Assembly (NCBI GenBank): GCA_030248215.1
Contig: JASANG010003332.1
Coordinates: 1 to 64,000 of the forward strand
Direction of reading: 5' to 3'
Source of the DNA: Enoplolaimus lenunculus
Lineage: Eukaryota > Nematoda > Enoplea > Enoplida > Thoracostomopsidae
DNA length: 64,000 nt
Shown here: positions 9,501-22,000 of the stretch, in pieces
How the letters are laid out: every line of letters begins with the position of its first letter
Numbering within the stretch: the stretch's first letter is position 1
Notes under the pieces: generated by a model
The model's input: the letters and a program-made list of their open reading frames with translations, nothing else
Database searches by the model: none
What the model was told of the DNA's origin: nothing
Made by a program: the position numbers and the translations under genes

Positions 9501-12380
9501 CGTTAGCAAAACCAAATGTCACATGTGCGGTGTATAATTATAACGGGTCAGGTCAGTTGTTTAGCTTGTACTATAGTTTTTCTCGAACTCAAGTCTGTGA
9601 TATTGTTTTTAAGATTGTGCTTGAAATTAATTAAGTGGTTTAATATGAACCAAAAACAACTTTAGCTAAATTATAGGTTTATGAATGAAGAGAAGGTACC
9701 CAGTGCTACATTTTCATGAACATAAATATGTACGTTTGATTGTGCGTGGTTCCGATTGAATTTTGTTAAACGCTTTCACCTAATTTTATTCCAGATCGAA
9801 CCATAGTACTAAAGTTTTGCTGTTGTCAAAGCTACATTAATTTTGATATTTTTGTCCAGTATTGTATTTCAATATTGTTTTTTGCAATAACTTTTTTGCG
9901 GTTGACAGAAATTCTTGGAACTTATAACGACGAACATGTGTATTCTTTCGATGCAAGTCATTCTGACGGTGCTAGTCATATACATCGATACCGTGGGCAT
10001 CGGAATAATGCAACAGGTAAAGACTCAGAGCCTAAGATGATAACTTCTAACCCGGCATACTTTTTAGTTACAATACTGTATTGACATTCTCTGCCGTTGT
10101 CGTAAAGGTATGCTACGAATCTGATCATGCTCGTTGATGGTATTTTGTTTGAGCAATATAAATATGGAATAACATAATGCGAGAAAATTTTTGTGTCACC
10201 GTATCTCACGCATAACATAACCAAAATATGTTTTGATATTTTTTCTCGTATATAGTTTGAATCCAGGTTGTACGAAGATATTTGCTTATTGTTTGTCAAA
10301 CTCTTGTAAAAGTTCCGATAATATGCCCCCATTCTGCAGTATTCTTCAGTTCGTACCTCTTGCAGTGAATTTTCAAAGATAAAAAAGTCAAACAATCTGC
10401 TATTCTGAAAGCATGTAGTGTGAATTTGGTTGTTTTTCAGTCAAAGGCGTTAACTGGTTTGGACCACGATCCGAATTTGTTGTGTCAGGCAGCGATTGTT
10501 CTCACATTTATATTTGGGATAAAGAGACTGAAAAAATTGTTCAATTTATGGCTGCCGACGAGGGTGGTGTGGTAAGCATACGTAATTGTATTGCTTCGAG
10601 CAAAACTAATCTGTTTGATGTTTTTAAAATCAATCGAGATTATTTTTGGGAAAGTTTGGTTGTTGCTAAAATAATTGATTGTATCATCCAAATAAATAGC
10701 ATGTGATGATAAGAAATTCTGTTCCTGTCCTTTGCCTGATCACGTGCTTTCAAACATTAGTAATTCTGAAGTTTCGTTTTCTTTGTTCTCGACAGATCGA
10801 TAGTATGATTCGTGTCATTATGTTTAATGGTGTTTCTAGGTCAACTGCCTCGAAGGTCACCCAAACATGCCAGTGTTAGCAACGTCTGGGCTAGATTCTG
10901 ACGCAAAAGTGTGGATGCCTTCGTCCGATGAACCGCCAGGTGTATGCGGGCGTGTCAAGAAATTGAAAAAGGTAAGTGATATTGATAGTGCTTGGGTTGG
11001 CTAAAACAGGCTGCGGTGACCTACAAATCAAATACCTATGTTTTTAACTAAGTATGAGTGGAAATCTTTGAAATTTTTTATCTTTTAAGTGTCTTGAAAA
11101 ATAATTTGCGTGTCCTTGAGTTTTGTGGGACAATAGATTGAATTCTAGCTTCTTCAAAAGGAAGTCGTTTCTTTTTACTTAGCGCAACACAGTTGTCCTT
11201 TGCCATGTTCAAAAGAAGATAACCCTTTGTTTACGGTGTAAGATTTGATAGACAGCAAATCTTGATTGGTTTGTAATTAATTGTAGATTTTGTTTGGGGT
11301 GGTAAATTGAAGAGGAGCCGCCGAAATTGTTTGAGAGGTAGTAGGGCTCAAAGGAGCATACGCATGTGAACACAATCTAACTTTCTCATGGTGTCTTAAG
11401 CCCTATTCAAAAAATGTAAATTTTGGTATTAGCTAATCAAAAGCAACGATCGTGGACGCACAAAAGATTTTGAAAGCGCATCATCAGTGAGCGAATCGGC
11501 GTTCGACTCTCAAATGGTTTGGTTCATGCTTTCACAAATGAGACGCGCCAGGAGACGGGTTAGTTTGATTGAACGAAGCGTTAATGTTACGCGGTTTGAA
11601 TATTCAACAATAAATCAATAGTCCGTGATTTACCTTCCCTGTCTTAGCCATATTTCTCTATACTTTACAGGGATTCAAACTCGTTTGTCACATTGACGCT
11701 TGAATCAAATTAAAATCTTAACAATTTTCTATTTACAGCGTTGCATAGATTTTCGAAGGAGAGTATCTCTGTATATACAAATGAAAACGTTCCTTAAAAC
11801 CCCCGAGAAGAATCGTAAAAAGTGGGTTTAGTCCTAAAAAAGAGGAGCTGGAATGTCGTTTTAGCCGAGCACAGTTTTTTCTTCCAGGGTTTTTCTGTAA
11901 TACGCCGGTAACTGGGATAAAAGCAATTTCGGACCTCTTCACCAACTGTGAGCAGCTTATTTATGGCCGACAGACTAAATTTTCCGGTGTTAAACAAAAA
12001 ACGTTAGCCTACCAATATTGTAGGCAATGAGACGTCGTGAACGACATCGACAGCGTCGGCTCAATCGTCAATCGAACACAGATAATGGAACTGGCCCTGG
12101 AGATGACCAGTCGGAAACAGCAAATGCTGGCAATAATGATGATAGTGATGACGATAATGACGATGACGACGATGATGATGATGATGATTCTTCGTATGAT
12201 GTCACTATGTGGTCATTGGATGATGATGACGATGATAATGAAAATGGTAATGATGATAGAAGAGGTGATAGTGGAGATGACGCGGCTGAAGGCGGCGATG
12301 GATCGCGAAGTCGGAGACGGCGACGGCGTGGACGCGACGGTGGGTCGGGTGCGGCGGCGCTAGCTTGCCGGACGTCGTAG
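3572..12380 (+). CDS. DCAF8: DCAF8 (WDR42A), WD40 substrate receptor for CUL4-DDB1 ubiquitin ligase; 13 exons
   Basis: Family role: DCAF8 recruits substrates to the CUL4-DDB1 E3 ubiquitin ligase. Exons assembled by splice site and phase: 3572-4215, 5237-5693, 6300-6607, 7279-7492, 8219-8356, 8671-8765, 8966-9260, 9488-9551, 9909-10016, 10441-10571, 10840-10971, 11433-11558, 12024-12380. They total 3069 bases, 1022 codons plus TAG. Residues about 1-470 are a long acidic, Ser/Asp-rich region with little similarity to vertebrate DCAF8. WD repeats follow, with family landmarks [108 protein letters not shown] and VLATSGLD. The C-terminus has [10 protein letters not shown], an Arg-rich stretch, a poly-Asp tail and a basic end. 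Human DCAF8 is about 597 residues, so this one is much longer, mainly at the N-terminus. The start is the first ATG of the open exon; a non-coding 5' exon is possible. Confidence 0.95.
4553..4947. mobile_element. hAT-type MITE in DCAF8 intron 1
   Basis: The 395-bp element starts CAGGGTACAACCGG and ends CCGGTTGCACCCTG, a terminal inverted repeat of about 14 bp. It is flanked on both sides by the exact 8-bp duplication TCTCATAG (4545-4552 and 4948-4955). The interior is rich in CCGGAACCGG motifs and has no coding capacity. An 8-bp target duplication and a CAGGG end are typical of hAT elements. The perfect duplication argues for a fairly recent insertion. Confidence 0.92.
4948..5236. other. Rest of DCAF8 intron 1
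   Basis: Intron 1 spans 4216-5236. Outside the hAT MITE no feature stands out, and the acceptor TTCACTCAG closes it. Introns 2 (5694-6299), 3 (6608-7278), 4 (7493-8218), 5 (8357-8670), 9 (10017-10440), 11 (10972-11432) and 12 (11559-12023) also exceed 300 bases. Apart from the MITEs listed for introns 3 and 4, I see nothing coding in them. Confidence 0.5.
6739..7182. mobile_element. hAT-type MITE in DCAF8 intron 3
   Basis: The 444-bp element belongs to the same family as the copy in intron 1. It begins CAGGGTGCAACCGGAATTAC and ends TGTTGCACCCTG, with the same CCGGAACCGG-rich ends. The flanking 8-mers (AATATTTT and GAATGTAC) no longer match, so it is older or the site has been rearranged. Confidence 0.88.
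7770..8116. mobile_element. hAT-type MITE (GTGCCGAT family) in DCAF8 intron 4
   Basis: The 347-bp element has terminal inverted repeats TAGAGATGTGCCGAT and ATCGGCACATTCCTA. It is flanked by the exact 8-bp duplication ATTGCGAA (7762-7769 and 8117-8124). The interior holds degenerate CCGATACCGATGCCGAT repeats and no coding capacity. Confidence 0.92.
8671..8765 (+). CDS. DCAF8: DCAF8 exon 6: WD blade with DLR motif
   Basis: This 95-base exon lies between a TTTTAG acceptor and a GTAAGC donor. It encodes [20 protein letters not shown] followed by [10 protein letters not shown]. The IDLR element occupies the position of the D-x-R box that CUL4 substrate receptors use to contact DDB1 (family knowledge). 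It enters in phase 0 after HRGAAHK and leaves two bases, which join G at 8966 to make Val. Confidence 0.9.
9488..9551 (+). CDS. DCAF8: DCAF8 exon 8 (64 bases)
   Basis: This micro-exon encodes [20 protein letters not shown] plus part of the next codon. It matches the DCAF8 stretch that reads ANITCLVYSHDG in vertebrates. The acceptor is TTTTTAG and the donor GTCAGT. It leaves one base that joins AA at 9909 to give Glu, keeping the frame into the YNDEHVYSF exon. Confidence 0.88.
10840..10971 (+). CDS. DCAF8: DCAF8 exon 11: last WD blade
   Basis: The exon encodes [33 protein letters not shown] and a basic stretch ending VKKLKK. This is the highly conserved final WD repeat of DCAF8. It is bounded by TTTCTAG and GTAAGT and is phase 0 at both ends. 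Confidence 0.92.
11433..11558 (+). CDS. DCAF8: DCAF8 exon 12: C-terminal DSQMVWFML exon
   Basis: This 126-base exon is phase 0 at both ends, with acceptor GGTATTAG and donor GTTAGT. It encodes [20 protein letters not shown] followed by [20 protein letters not shown] and RR. Human DCAF8 has IKKNKRERDED...FDSHMLWFLMHHLRQRR at the same place. Without it, exon 11 would run straight into the Arg/Asp-rich last exon and lose this family signature. Confidence 0.88.
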
Positions 12381-12415
12381 TAATCTGATATGGAACCGGC
12401 CTTCTCTGCTGTGTG

Positions 12416-12588
12416 TAGCGCCTATCACCAGTTAGTGATAGGTTTTCAAACTGACAAACTCTTGCAGTTGCGGACCTTAAAATTTTGGAAGCAGAAAAGT
12501 CAAAATCTGAAAAATTTGCTTTGTTTCGAAGCTCACCATTTGCTGATTAGAAAGTTTCATGACCTATCACTAATTGGTGATACGATTA
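12416..12588. mobile_element. Palindrome-ended MITE, short copy
   Basis: Both ends carry a hairpin-forming palindrome: CCTATCACCAGTTAGTGATAGG on the left (12421-12442) and its diverged inverse CCTATCACTAATTGGTGATA on the right. TA dinucleotides flank the ends. Further members are at 41975-42152 and 47615-48006, with a bare 5' end at 45118. No coding capacity. Confidence 0.7.
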
Positions 12589-12894
12589 CTGCGACCGCGT
12601 GGATTGGGTCGCTAAAATCACGGGCGCAAACGTTGTAGAGGCAATCGCGATTCAAACGGTAGCAATGTATATCAAATGCGTAGAGTAAATCCAATTTCGA
12701 AGCACCATAGCTACTGATTCTAAAGTGATTACACCTGTCACAAACGCTGGCATAAGATACTACACACATTTGAGAATACAGAACCTGGTTAGTACGGGTG
12801 GCCATCCTGTCTGGTCGTATTTAGCTGTGTTTATAATTGGTCTAAAACAGTACTTTTAGGTTTATGTTTGTGGCTAAATTTAATCATTAATACC

Positions 12895-13320
12895 AGTACC
12901 CGGATCGTTTGGTCTGGTCATGGATTCGATTGGTACCAAAACGTACTAGTTTCATTGTGCGACTTAATAGGAATAGAGTTAGATTACTAACACAAATAGT
13001 TACTGGACATTGTCAACTAAATAAAGCATATGTATAAAATAGGACTCTCAAACTCGAGTATTTGTGATTGCTGTGGAATGGAGGAAGAATCTGTAGAGCA
13101 CTTTTTAATGAGATGTTCGGTATTTAGCAAGGTTCGGTATAGGGTCTACAGATCATATAGTATTGTGGCACTCCTTGATCAGTTTAATTGATATTCACTT
13201 GGTTAGCAGTGTGAAATTAAGCTACAATACTTAAATGAGTTTAAATATGCTAAACGAGATGAGAAGAGAATGCAGTACAGGTGGCGAATCTTAAGAATTA
13301 TAAAAGGTATTCTAACGAGC
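12895..13320 (+). mobile_element. LINE 3'-end remnant (RNase H-like tail and CCHC-like region)
   Basis: Translation gives RLNRNRVRLLTQIVTGHCQL and, in a second frame after a one-base slip near 13021, IGLSNSSICDCCGMEEESVE then HFLMRCSVFSKVRYRVYR, followed by LNEFKYAKRDEKRMQYR. The TGH(x)LN ... C-x2-C-G-x-E-E-x(3)-H-x-L-x(2)-C pattern is the hallmark of the end of jockey/I-type non-LTR retrotransposons. Only about 0.4 kb survives. Confidence 0.75.
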
Positions 13321-15995
13321 TAGTGTGATCATAATTTTTTCATAATTTCTGTGTTGTTAAAGTCTAGTAATTACTGGATCTAGGTTGTATTCATTGACTA
13401 TCTGTTTTGTACATGTAAATATTTCAAAAATTAATCTAATGTTAATATTTTGGTTAATAATATTGTACTTGCAAGGGATTCTGTTTTAATTCATTTGTGA
13501 TTACGCTGTATACCAGTTTGATCAAAATGTGGGTCCAGGTAGATACTGTATGTACAAACTGTTGGTTGAATGTGGAGAAAGCACTCTATGGGTAAACTTT
13601 GCTGCGTGTACGCGTGTTTAAATAATATGCTTTTATAAACTATATTACGATAATTTGGTCCAGACTTCCGTTTTCAGAAACTCGAGGACTGCTTCTGATC
13701 AAGGGTGGATCATGACCTCCCGGTCCCTAAGACCAATTTATGTTGCAGGGCCCCAAACAGGTTTCACGAAAATTGTATCATTGATGGACACAGGATATCC
13801 GGGTAATTTGGATATTAACTTTGACCGAACTGACAGCACAGAAGTTATGATTCGGTGTTAAATTACCTTTTGAGTTGGTAGTGTGATGGACACTGAAAAC
13901 AAAAAAGCTTTTGTGTTCAGAACACTGAAGGGTTTTCGGCTTCAGTACAATCCTCACGAGCCCCTTAAAAGCGCGGGCTCTGAGCCACGGCGTCGCTCGT
14001 TCCATTATGATTATGAGTGGAATAGGTTGCAACCATAGGTAAAAGTTCAATTCCAGGTGAAACTCAGGCTGCGGCTCCCGTAGAATTTTTTCCGGAGCTT
14101 TCGGCAACTTCGTAATGAAATATTTCACAAGTGAAATAAAGTATCTACCGATTTTCAACTGCTTATTGCACTTTCCCAAGGTTCATGTGTCACAGAAAAA
14201 TAACAGTTGCATATATGACTGAGAGGTTCGTTTAAAAAGTAACTTCTTGTCGGCATGTTTTTTTCTGCTGTGTACATATTATATTGAGTGTGTTCCGTAA
14301 CCTCGCTTTGAAATCTGCTTACGATTTTGCAGTAATCCATGATTTGTTGTGTAATCATTTGCGTGTCTCTTAATTTTTTTGCAGAAACAGGATTTTATGC
14401 ATATATTCAGTGTTGCAGTATGTGACCGGATATTCGTTTCCGGTAAAAATCGATGCCCATTTCGTTATAGAAATACTAGAATTTCTGTTATTTTTCTACT
14501 CATAGTTATTGTAAACCACTTATAAATCATTCAATTTTTCAATACAGATACGCTTCAATTGATGAATTGATCAATTTGAAATAAAAAATGACAACTAGTA
14601 TCCAAAATTATCAAGTTTTGGCAGAGGCTTCGCAATTTCGGCAGTCATTATTAATTATGAAACACGCCCAGTCAAGTATATTTTCTGGCGAAATGCCCAA
14701 GTTTCTAAGATTAGATTATGTGAAATATGCGGGCTAGCATCCGTGTATGGAAAAGTCTGTTGTTATAATTGTAGCTTTATACGTTTATTATACACATAAA
14801 AATGCCATATGTATAAGATTAAAGTTGCAGCATTGACTGGGATGTTGGAGTTTGGATAACGAAAGAAGTGCAACCTTATACCCGTTGGTCTTTTTCGGAA
14901 AGAATTTCAGAAATTTCGCAGATTCCACTTTTCTGACTAACGTGATCAGTCTGTTCAAGCAAGGCGTTACCATATATCTGTTCCTAGTAAAAATCGGATT
15001 GGCCAAAATCACGTATATTCCACAATTTTTCATTACAAAAATGTTGCAATTGTTCGATATGCATAATCCAAAAAGTTTCGGTAGGAATACCCACTATTTT
15101 TTCTTTACAAAACAAGAAAGCCCAATGAATATTTTCATGCCTCAATTGTGTTGGCAAAAAATGCGTAATTTTGATCGCTATCCGTTTCCGTTATGTTTAC
15201 TATCTGTTTTACATCCCGGGTTCTAGCGGAAACACAGCAAATAAATGTATGAAAAAATGTCTGTTTTACAAGGAAATTTTCACACTAACATGCTTAGCTT
15301 ATTGCTTGCCTTTGTAACCATGTTAATGAAGATTTTTCTTACAAATTTTCATTTTAAATATATACCTCATGCATCATTCATAAAACGACCGTGTATTAAG
15401 AATGCATCATTGGACACTAAGTAATAAATTTACGCTCCGGCTTACAAAAACAAAACATTTAAAATAAAAGACTTTATTGTGTAACAAATGTTTGTTAAAC
15501 ATAAGCGAATTTCTTCTCAAAATACAACAAAAAACACAAACACAACTCAGAATATCGTTGATGATTTTAAAGCTCGTGTGTCAACACTTTTACACAACAT
15601 AACATTCAATCTCCTGTTCTTTATTACTCATTCAGTTGCAAATTTATGTTAACCGAGGTAATTAATTTGGCCTAAATGGTATTTTTTAACAATTGTTAAT
15701 TTCTAATATATATACGCATATCAGTGGTTCAAGTTAATTTCAGAGTTCGGAATTTCTACAGATTTAAGCTAGAAAGACGAATTTATCACGATAAAAAAAT
15801 TGGTGGGACAATCGTCTTGCATTGTTTGCGAAAAATTCCTGTTTGTGAACATGGAGTGCTGACTCCACCGAAATTGAGGCTTCAATTACTACAAGCCATA
15901 CAAAAATGTTTGGCTACTTAATACTTACATGGTACTTAAACAGACACAGACCCTGAACGAAAAAATCAGCAAAAAATATAATCTCAGTCCCAGCA
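13321..15995. other. Convergent gap between DCAF8 and the GMEB gene
   Basis: No supported gene. Around 13655-13770 is a GC-richer block resembling transposon ends (GGTGGATCATGACCTCCCGG). Around 13880-13925 are degenerate GGACACTGAAaaC repeats related to the minisatellite at 47747. A 65-codon open frame at 15724-15921 has no recognisable motif. The rest is AT-rich. Confidence 0.45.
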
Positions 15996-16001
15996 TTTAT
16001 T
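15996..16001 (-). terminator. Candidate polyadenylation signal of the GMEB gene
   Basis: AATAAA on the minus strand lies about 15 bases past the TGA stop. This is close to the stop for a 3' UTR. A second AATAAA sits at 15478-15473. Neither can be confirmed from sequence alone. Confidence 0.3.
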
Positions 16002-16015
16002 GACAGCAGCGAGTC

Positions 16016-19000
16016 TCATTGCGCCGCTACTCCAACCGGCACCGATGACGACGGTGGTAAGTGCGTAGGGGTCGTAGACCTGTCGCCACTACCACCGCCG
16101 TCTGGACTTGATTGCCGGCGTCTAGACATACCGGTTTCACCCGACACATGACTAGCAGCTGAACCGGTAACGGTTACTGCTGAAGTCACCGACGGCGGTG
16201 TAATACCATTTAGACTAGACGATGTGACTCCATTGCCGCTGTTGTTGTTGTTGTTGCTGTGGTTGTTGTTGCTATTGCCAGCAGAAACTGCCGCAGCAGC
16301 GTTCACAGCCAGCAGGCATGCGCGTTTCGCTTCTGAGATCCCGATCAGCTGATCCAACAGTTCAGATTTGCGTTTCATTTCACGTTGCCGGCGCAGTTGT
16401 TCTTCTTTGCGGCGGCGAAGCTCTTAAATGTGACTTAAAAAGATTATTAAAGACTGTAATTGAAAATTTTTCATTACAATGCCGGTCAATGTTACTTTTA
16501 GGGCCGTAACAGTAGATTACGCGTATTCCTAAACCTAAGCTTACGCCTAAGCGTTGCAAAAGCGTATTCCTAAGCCTATGCCTAAGCCGTAAATGTAGTC
16601 TAGAATGTAAGCTTATTCTTTCACAGACCCACCACAAACCGGGGCCGCCCTAAAAGTAACATGGGTCAAAATGCCTGTAGGCGAGGATGACTCAGATGGA
16701 TCAACGTGACGTTAGGAATCATTTGCTCTTTCCCGTTCAAAAAATTATTGCTCGCTGGTATATACAAAATTGCCGATGCCCTATTCTGGATTTTTGGGCT
16801 TCCTCTCGGTTGACTACGGGCTTGTATCGAATTGAAGTCCGAAAAGAGAAAAATTAAAAAATCAACCTGCTTCCTGCTACAGGATTAAATAGAATTTCGC
16901 CCGGGATTGTAAATAAAATTTTTACCTTCAATTTCACTGTTGAGCATTGCAGACTGGGCTTTGGTCAAACACCGTTTGGTGTGAAGGCATTGATAGACGC
17001 GATCTTGGATCCCTAGTGCAGCAACAATTTGTGATAGTCGCTCGGCAACTGAAACGTTATACAAAATCTTGTTTAATATTTAGCAATAGCTCATTCTGTA
17101 GTACGATGGTCAGAATATAAAATTCACCCTCGCCACAAAAAAATGTCACAGTTGAGTGCTAAAATCGGTAGCAACGTAAAACCTCTGGATTAAATGTCGG
17201 GCGGAGGTACAGAACATGGACACCCAGAAATTTAACGAAAACTAGTTTTCTTTATAAATTTAGAAACGCTGAGTTTAGCGTTGCCATTTTTAAGCCTGCA
17301 GAGCCCTTGGTTCAAAGTTATGGCACTTTAAATTTTAACTTTTTTTCAATGTAAATTATGCACATCGGAAACAATTTGCGCAACGAATAAACCTAGTCAA
17401 GGTTGCATATTTATACTTAGTGTAAGCAAGCATAATACATTTACATCTTTATTTTTGATAAATAATAGACTGAGCTGGAAAATGGTGGCGGGCAAACTAT
17501 TTCTTCAGATGGCAAATAGTCTTCCATCCCAGGCAACTGTTTTTGCACAACAGAGACTCGAATACGGTTTATGGACGGGTGTCATGCAAGATGCCAGGAA
17601 CTAACAGCCTCAAGCCAAACTCAGACATCAGTCAGAAGAGTGTAACAAACCGCGTGTGTGAAGCAAATTGAGTAGTTCACTACCAAAGTTGGAATCATGT
17701 AATTAATCCAGTGGCGACTGTTTAACACAGCGTAAATTACAACTTGTTTCAGTATATACGATCCTAAATGTTATGCTGTTCACGAAGATATATAACTTTT
17801 GTGAGGTTCATATTGCAATTTGCGCGGTTAACTATAGGTATAAGCGCAAATTGCAGATCAGAGGAACAAGCAATTGATAACAACAGTTTTAATATTTTAA
17901 TATCTGTTTCTGAAATTTCGCATGCTACTAATTTACACTTAAAAACGTTTAAAAATGTATTACCATCAGGTATTTTGTTTCGAGGAATGTTTGGATTCAA
18001 AAGGCGATTCGCCTCAACTGAGATCTCACGCACGAGTTCAGGAAACAGATCGAGTTGCGCAACTGCGGACCAAAACGCGGTCGGCTCTAAAGTGTTGTAG
18101 ATGCAAATTAACAATACAATGCTGAATGCGACAATATCACAACTTTGCTTGAAAACTACGCACGCATCAGCGATCTGTTTATATATCAGGGTTTAAATCC
18201 TCTTTTGTGACTTTTTTCATGTTTGGACGAACTTTCAGTGGCGGCATAAGGAACTCATCCTTCGAAATTTTTATGAGACTCAACACCCCTTCAGAATCCT
18301 GGCTATGCCTCTGGGTGTTTATAACCCAGTAACGTTGCTCTCCATTATGTTCAATCAGTAAATTAGCATCACGATCATTTAACGATTGACGACATCAGAC
18401 CGCTGCATACCTTAAGTGTTCATTTTCATTATTCATAAATACACAAGCTCCAGTCCATTATAATAAAACGAATGTTTCTTACCTTTGGTGATAAGTGAAG
18501 TATCCTGATATGACGCGGCGACAGTAGCAGCAGCAGCGGCGGTCGTATTACTTGATGCTGTATTATTCACAGTAGCATTTCGCTGTTGCTGTTGCTGCTG
18601 CTGCATATGTTGATGATCCATCAACGCAGCGGCCATAAACATTGCTGCTGCTGCGGTGGTAGATGCGTCAGCAGTATTACTGTTAACGCAACTACTGCCA
18701 CTATTGGCAGCTGTAGCGTTTGAAACAGAAGTTGCAGCAGCAACATTATAACCGTTGACAGTGATTGTAGTATTATCATCACTTGGGGATCCACCACTAA
18801 CTGATGATGATACAGAGTGATATCTACGATATTGTTGCTGCTGCTGCTGTTGCTGTGGCAATTGATGTTGTTGATGATGATGTTGTTGTTGTTGTTGTTG
18901 CAACAGCATCATTGTTGTTGCAGCAGCAGCTTCACTGCCACCAATACTCGCACGGCGTGCTGCAATAAGTTGTTGTGGTTGTTGTTGCTGTTGTTGGTGC

Positions 19001-22000
19001 TGTTGCTGTTGTTGCGAACTTTGTTGTTGATGTTGTTGTTGCAGTTGTTCTTGTTGACGATGTTGTTGACTTAGAAAATTAAATACTGCAAGTCCGTTTG
19101 CGTTGATGGTGTTGTTGCTGTTGTTATTGCTATTATTGTTTGTTGTGGTAGATATGTTGGTGCGAGAGTCGCATTCAACAAATGTTTTTGTTCCAGTTGC
19201 GGTAACATTTGTTGGGGCTGATGTTGAGGTTGGAGGAGATGTTGAGGATGATGATGAAGATGATGATAGTGAGTCGCCGCTATGGTGACTGATGTATTTT
19301 TGTTGCGCTGTAGAGTTGTGTCGTGTTGCTTGTTGGACTAGTTGTTGGTCGTCGTTTGCGGCGAAATGTTCTTGTTTCAGCATATTTGCGGTCAGCCGGT
19401 GAAGACGACGTTGTTGTTCTATAAAACGAAATTTAAAACAATTCAACTATAATTTGGTTAAATTAGGTTTAGTTATTTGCTTTTCGATCCTGAATTAATC
19501 TTTCTCTAACCAAAACTTTTAATCTGGTAATCAATTAAGCGAACCCTGGGCAACAAATTGTGCAGCGATCCTGGCATAGGACATTGTACTCTTTCAAGCG
19601 AACTGTACCTATAAAGCTTGATATGATATATTTTCAAAACAGGCTGTTGCGTAAAAAGCGTTACATTGATGTTGATTAAATTGCTCTAAGCTATATTTTT
19701 AGAAAAATGGCGCCAACGACACTAACTATGTACCTTGTTTAATATCATTTTGGTACGACTGTAGGAATTGTGTGTACGGATTGTTTGGCAAACTAAGCGG
19801 ATGCAGATATTCGTAGTCGTTCGCCTGGCCACCGGTTCCGTTCTGACCATGTTGTGCAATTCCGAGTGCTCCAAGAATGTTTTGTGTAGCGCCACTGTTG
19901 CTAGACTGCAAGTTAACTGGATTGTTTCCGGAGTGCACGTTTCCAGTAGTGTGATTAGTAGCTGCAGTTCCTTAAAACCACACTAAGGTTCAGTTCATGA
20001 TCAATAATTAATGTTTGTCAATAGGGCAGGCAATCAAAATCATTATTTAAACAGGGCCGGAACTACAGAGATCACAATGGCCAATGATATACTAATATCG
20101 CCATTTCAGTCACCCTCAAACTGAAATTTAACGGTACACTACTGATAGTCACCTACAAACAGGGATAGACTGGATATCCGGTTTCAGTTTAGTATCGGGC
20201 AGAAAACGACATCCGTATTCTGTCCAGACATCCGGTTTGGTTACGGTATCCGGTTTAAACGTACTGGATATAGGATGTTGGCGGTTGCAATCTCGGTCAT
20301 TATAAAACTACGTTTTACATGTGGAACTGTAAATACTACAATTTCTGCGCAAGTCAAGAAGCAATACTAGCGGAAAATGAAAACTCCAGCCAGCAATTAT
20401 ATATTAGTAATTCAGTAAATATATATTTTGGCATGACTCAAACACTACCAACGGTAGACTAATTTAGATTAACATCCATTTCCGGTAAAAAATTTACTAT
20501 CCGGTTCCAGTGTTGTGTAAATTTAGTATCTGGTTGATTTTTGCTTATAAGTTTGTAAAAAATTATTATTTTATAATTTATAATTTTAAAAACGTACCTG
20601 AATGATTATTAGCAGCAGCGTTCACTGATGCAGCATCTGCAGCCAGAACACGATTGTTTTTGCTTACACAACGACCTGAACAAAACGCTTCGTGTTTGTG
20701 AAAATCTAATTCTTTTCGCTCCATAAGCGATCTAAAAATACAAGACAAAAAGTTAAAAGAATTTGCCAACAAAATTCAAATTTAATGGTATCGATTGGTT
20801 TGGGTTTCCAAAACCGTACTTTAGTATAATTTTATGCTTAAGTGACATTGTTGTTGACCAACATTTTGTTTCTGAAAACGTATTTAAGTTATTATTTAAT
20901 AAGTCACTGGCCAAATTAGATATATTATACAGACAAACAGTTCTTGCGTGCTAATTTTGGTTTTAATTGAGATTGTAGGATAATATTTTCTCCTTAATAT
21001 AAACTAAAATTACGGCTTTCTTTTTACGAAACATTGTCAAAATATATATTCTTCTGTTTTTCTTTGAAAAGCTAAGTAATTACTTATTAAGGTGCCGACT
21101 TAAGTGAGTAGCTTAAGCATTTCAGAAACCCTGTCATTGTCCGCTTGATAGGAAGTAATTGGATGATCTTCTTGGTTTCGTTTCAATGTTTTGACACAAC
21201 TATTGTAGCTGTGCCCCGTCTTCAGCTGTTGTTGAGTTATTGCTGTATATCCACGATCGTTCATAGATGAAGCGTTGCCCAACAAAAGTTTTGTGAGCCA
21301 GTGGAGATTTTATATATACGATGTTTAGATTTTTTTCCAAAAATAACATTAAATGTTAACCTGATTTGTTGTCCATTTAGCTTGATTGCGCCTTTCCAGT
21401 CTTTTTGTTTATCTTTCGCAGCCATCACAGTGAACTGTTTCGGTGATACAAACACGTTATTCAGTTCGATACACTCCCTAAAATAGTGAAAATTGGTCTA
21501 AACAATTGATCCATAAGATTCAAAGTGTATGACATGTGGCTAATTTAACTTGTGAAATTTCGTCAACTATAAAAGCTGATGCTAACTTTCTGTAAACATT
21601 TTCAACAATATGTTAATATACTAAATTTTTTGGTTAGGCTTAGGTATAAAAGCTTGTTCTTACGCTTACGTTCAGACAAAGGAATACGCTTATACTACTG
21701 TAACGGCACTGTTCTATACATTTGCCGGGGCATTTAAGCCCCAACTTACACAAATTATGCTAATAAAATCATAGTTAATTAATTTTTAAAAAACGTCGGT
21801 CCCATATTAATGAGCAATTGTACAAATACAAGATTTGTTGACAGGGAAAAGAAATTTTCACATGTATAGAATTCTTTTAATATAAAATTGTTAGACTAAG
21901 AAAGCGAAAATGGACGCACGATGAAAGCACATTCCCTTTGCAGACCGAGCCCCTGTAGTTGCGACTTCTTTCATATTTAAAATTATACATCGAATAAATG

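Noticed and set aside
18817-19288. Poly-Leu plus-strand frames
   Set aside because: These are the complement of the polyQ/N codons of the GMEB exon 18483-19418.
21100-21285. Minus-strand open frame beside the second SAND exon
   Set aside because: The exon ends at 21361 with a good donor, and the next exon (20731) continues the GMEB SAND sequence directly, so this frame is intronic.
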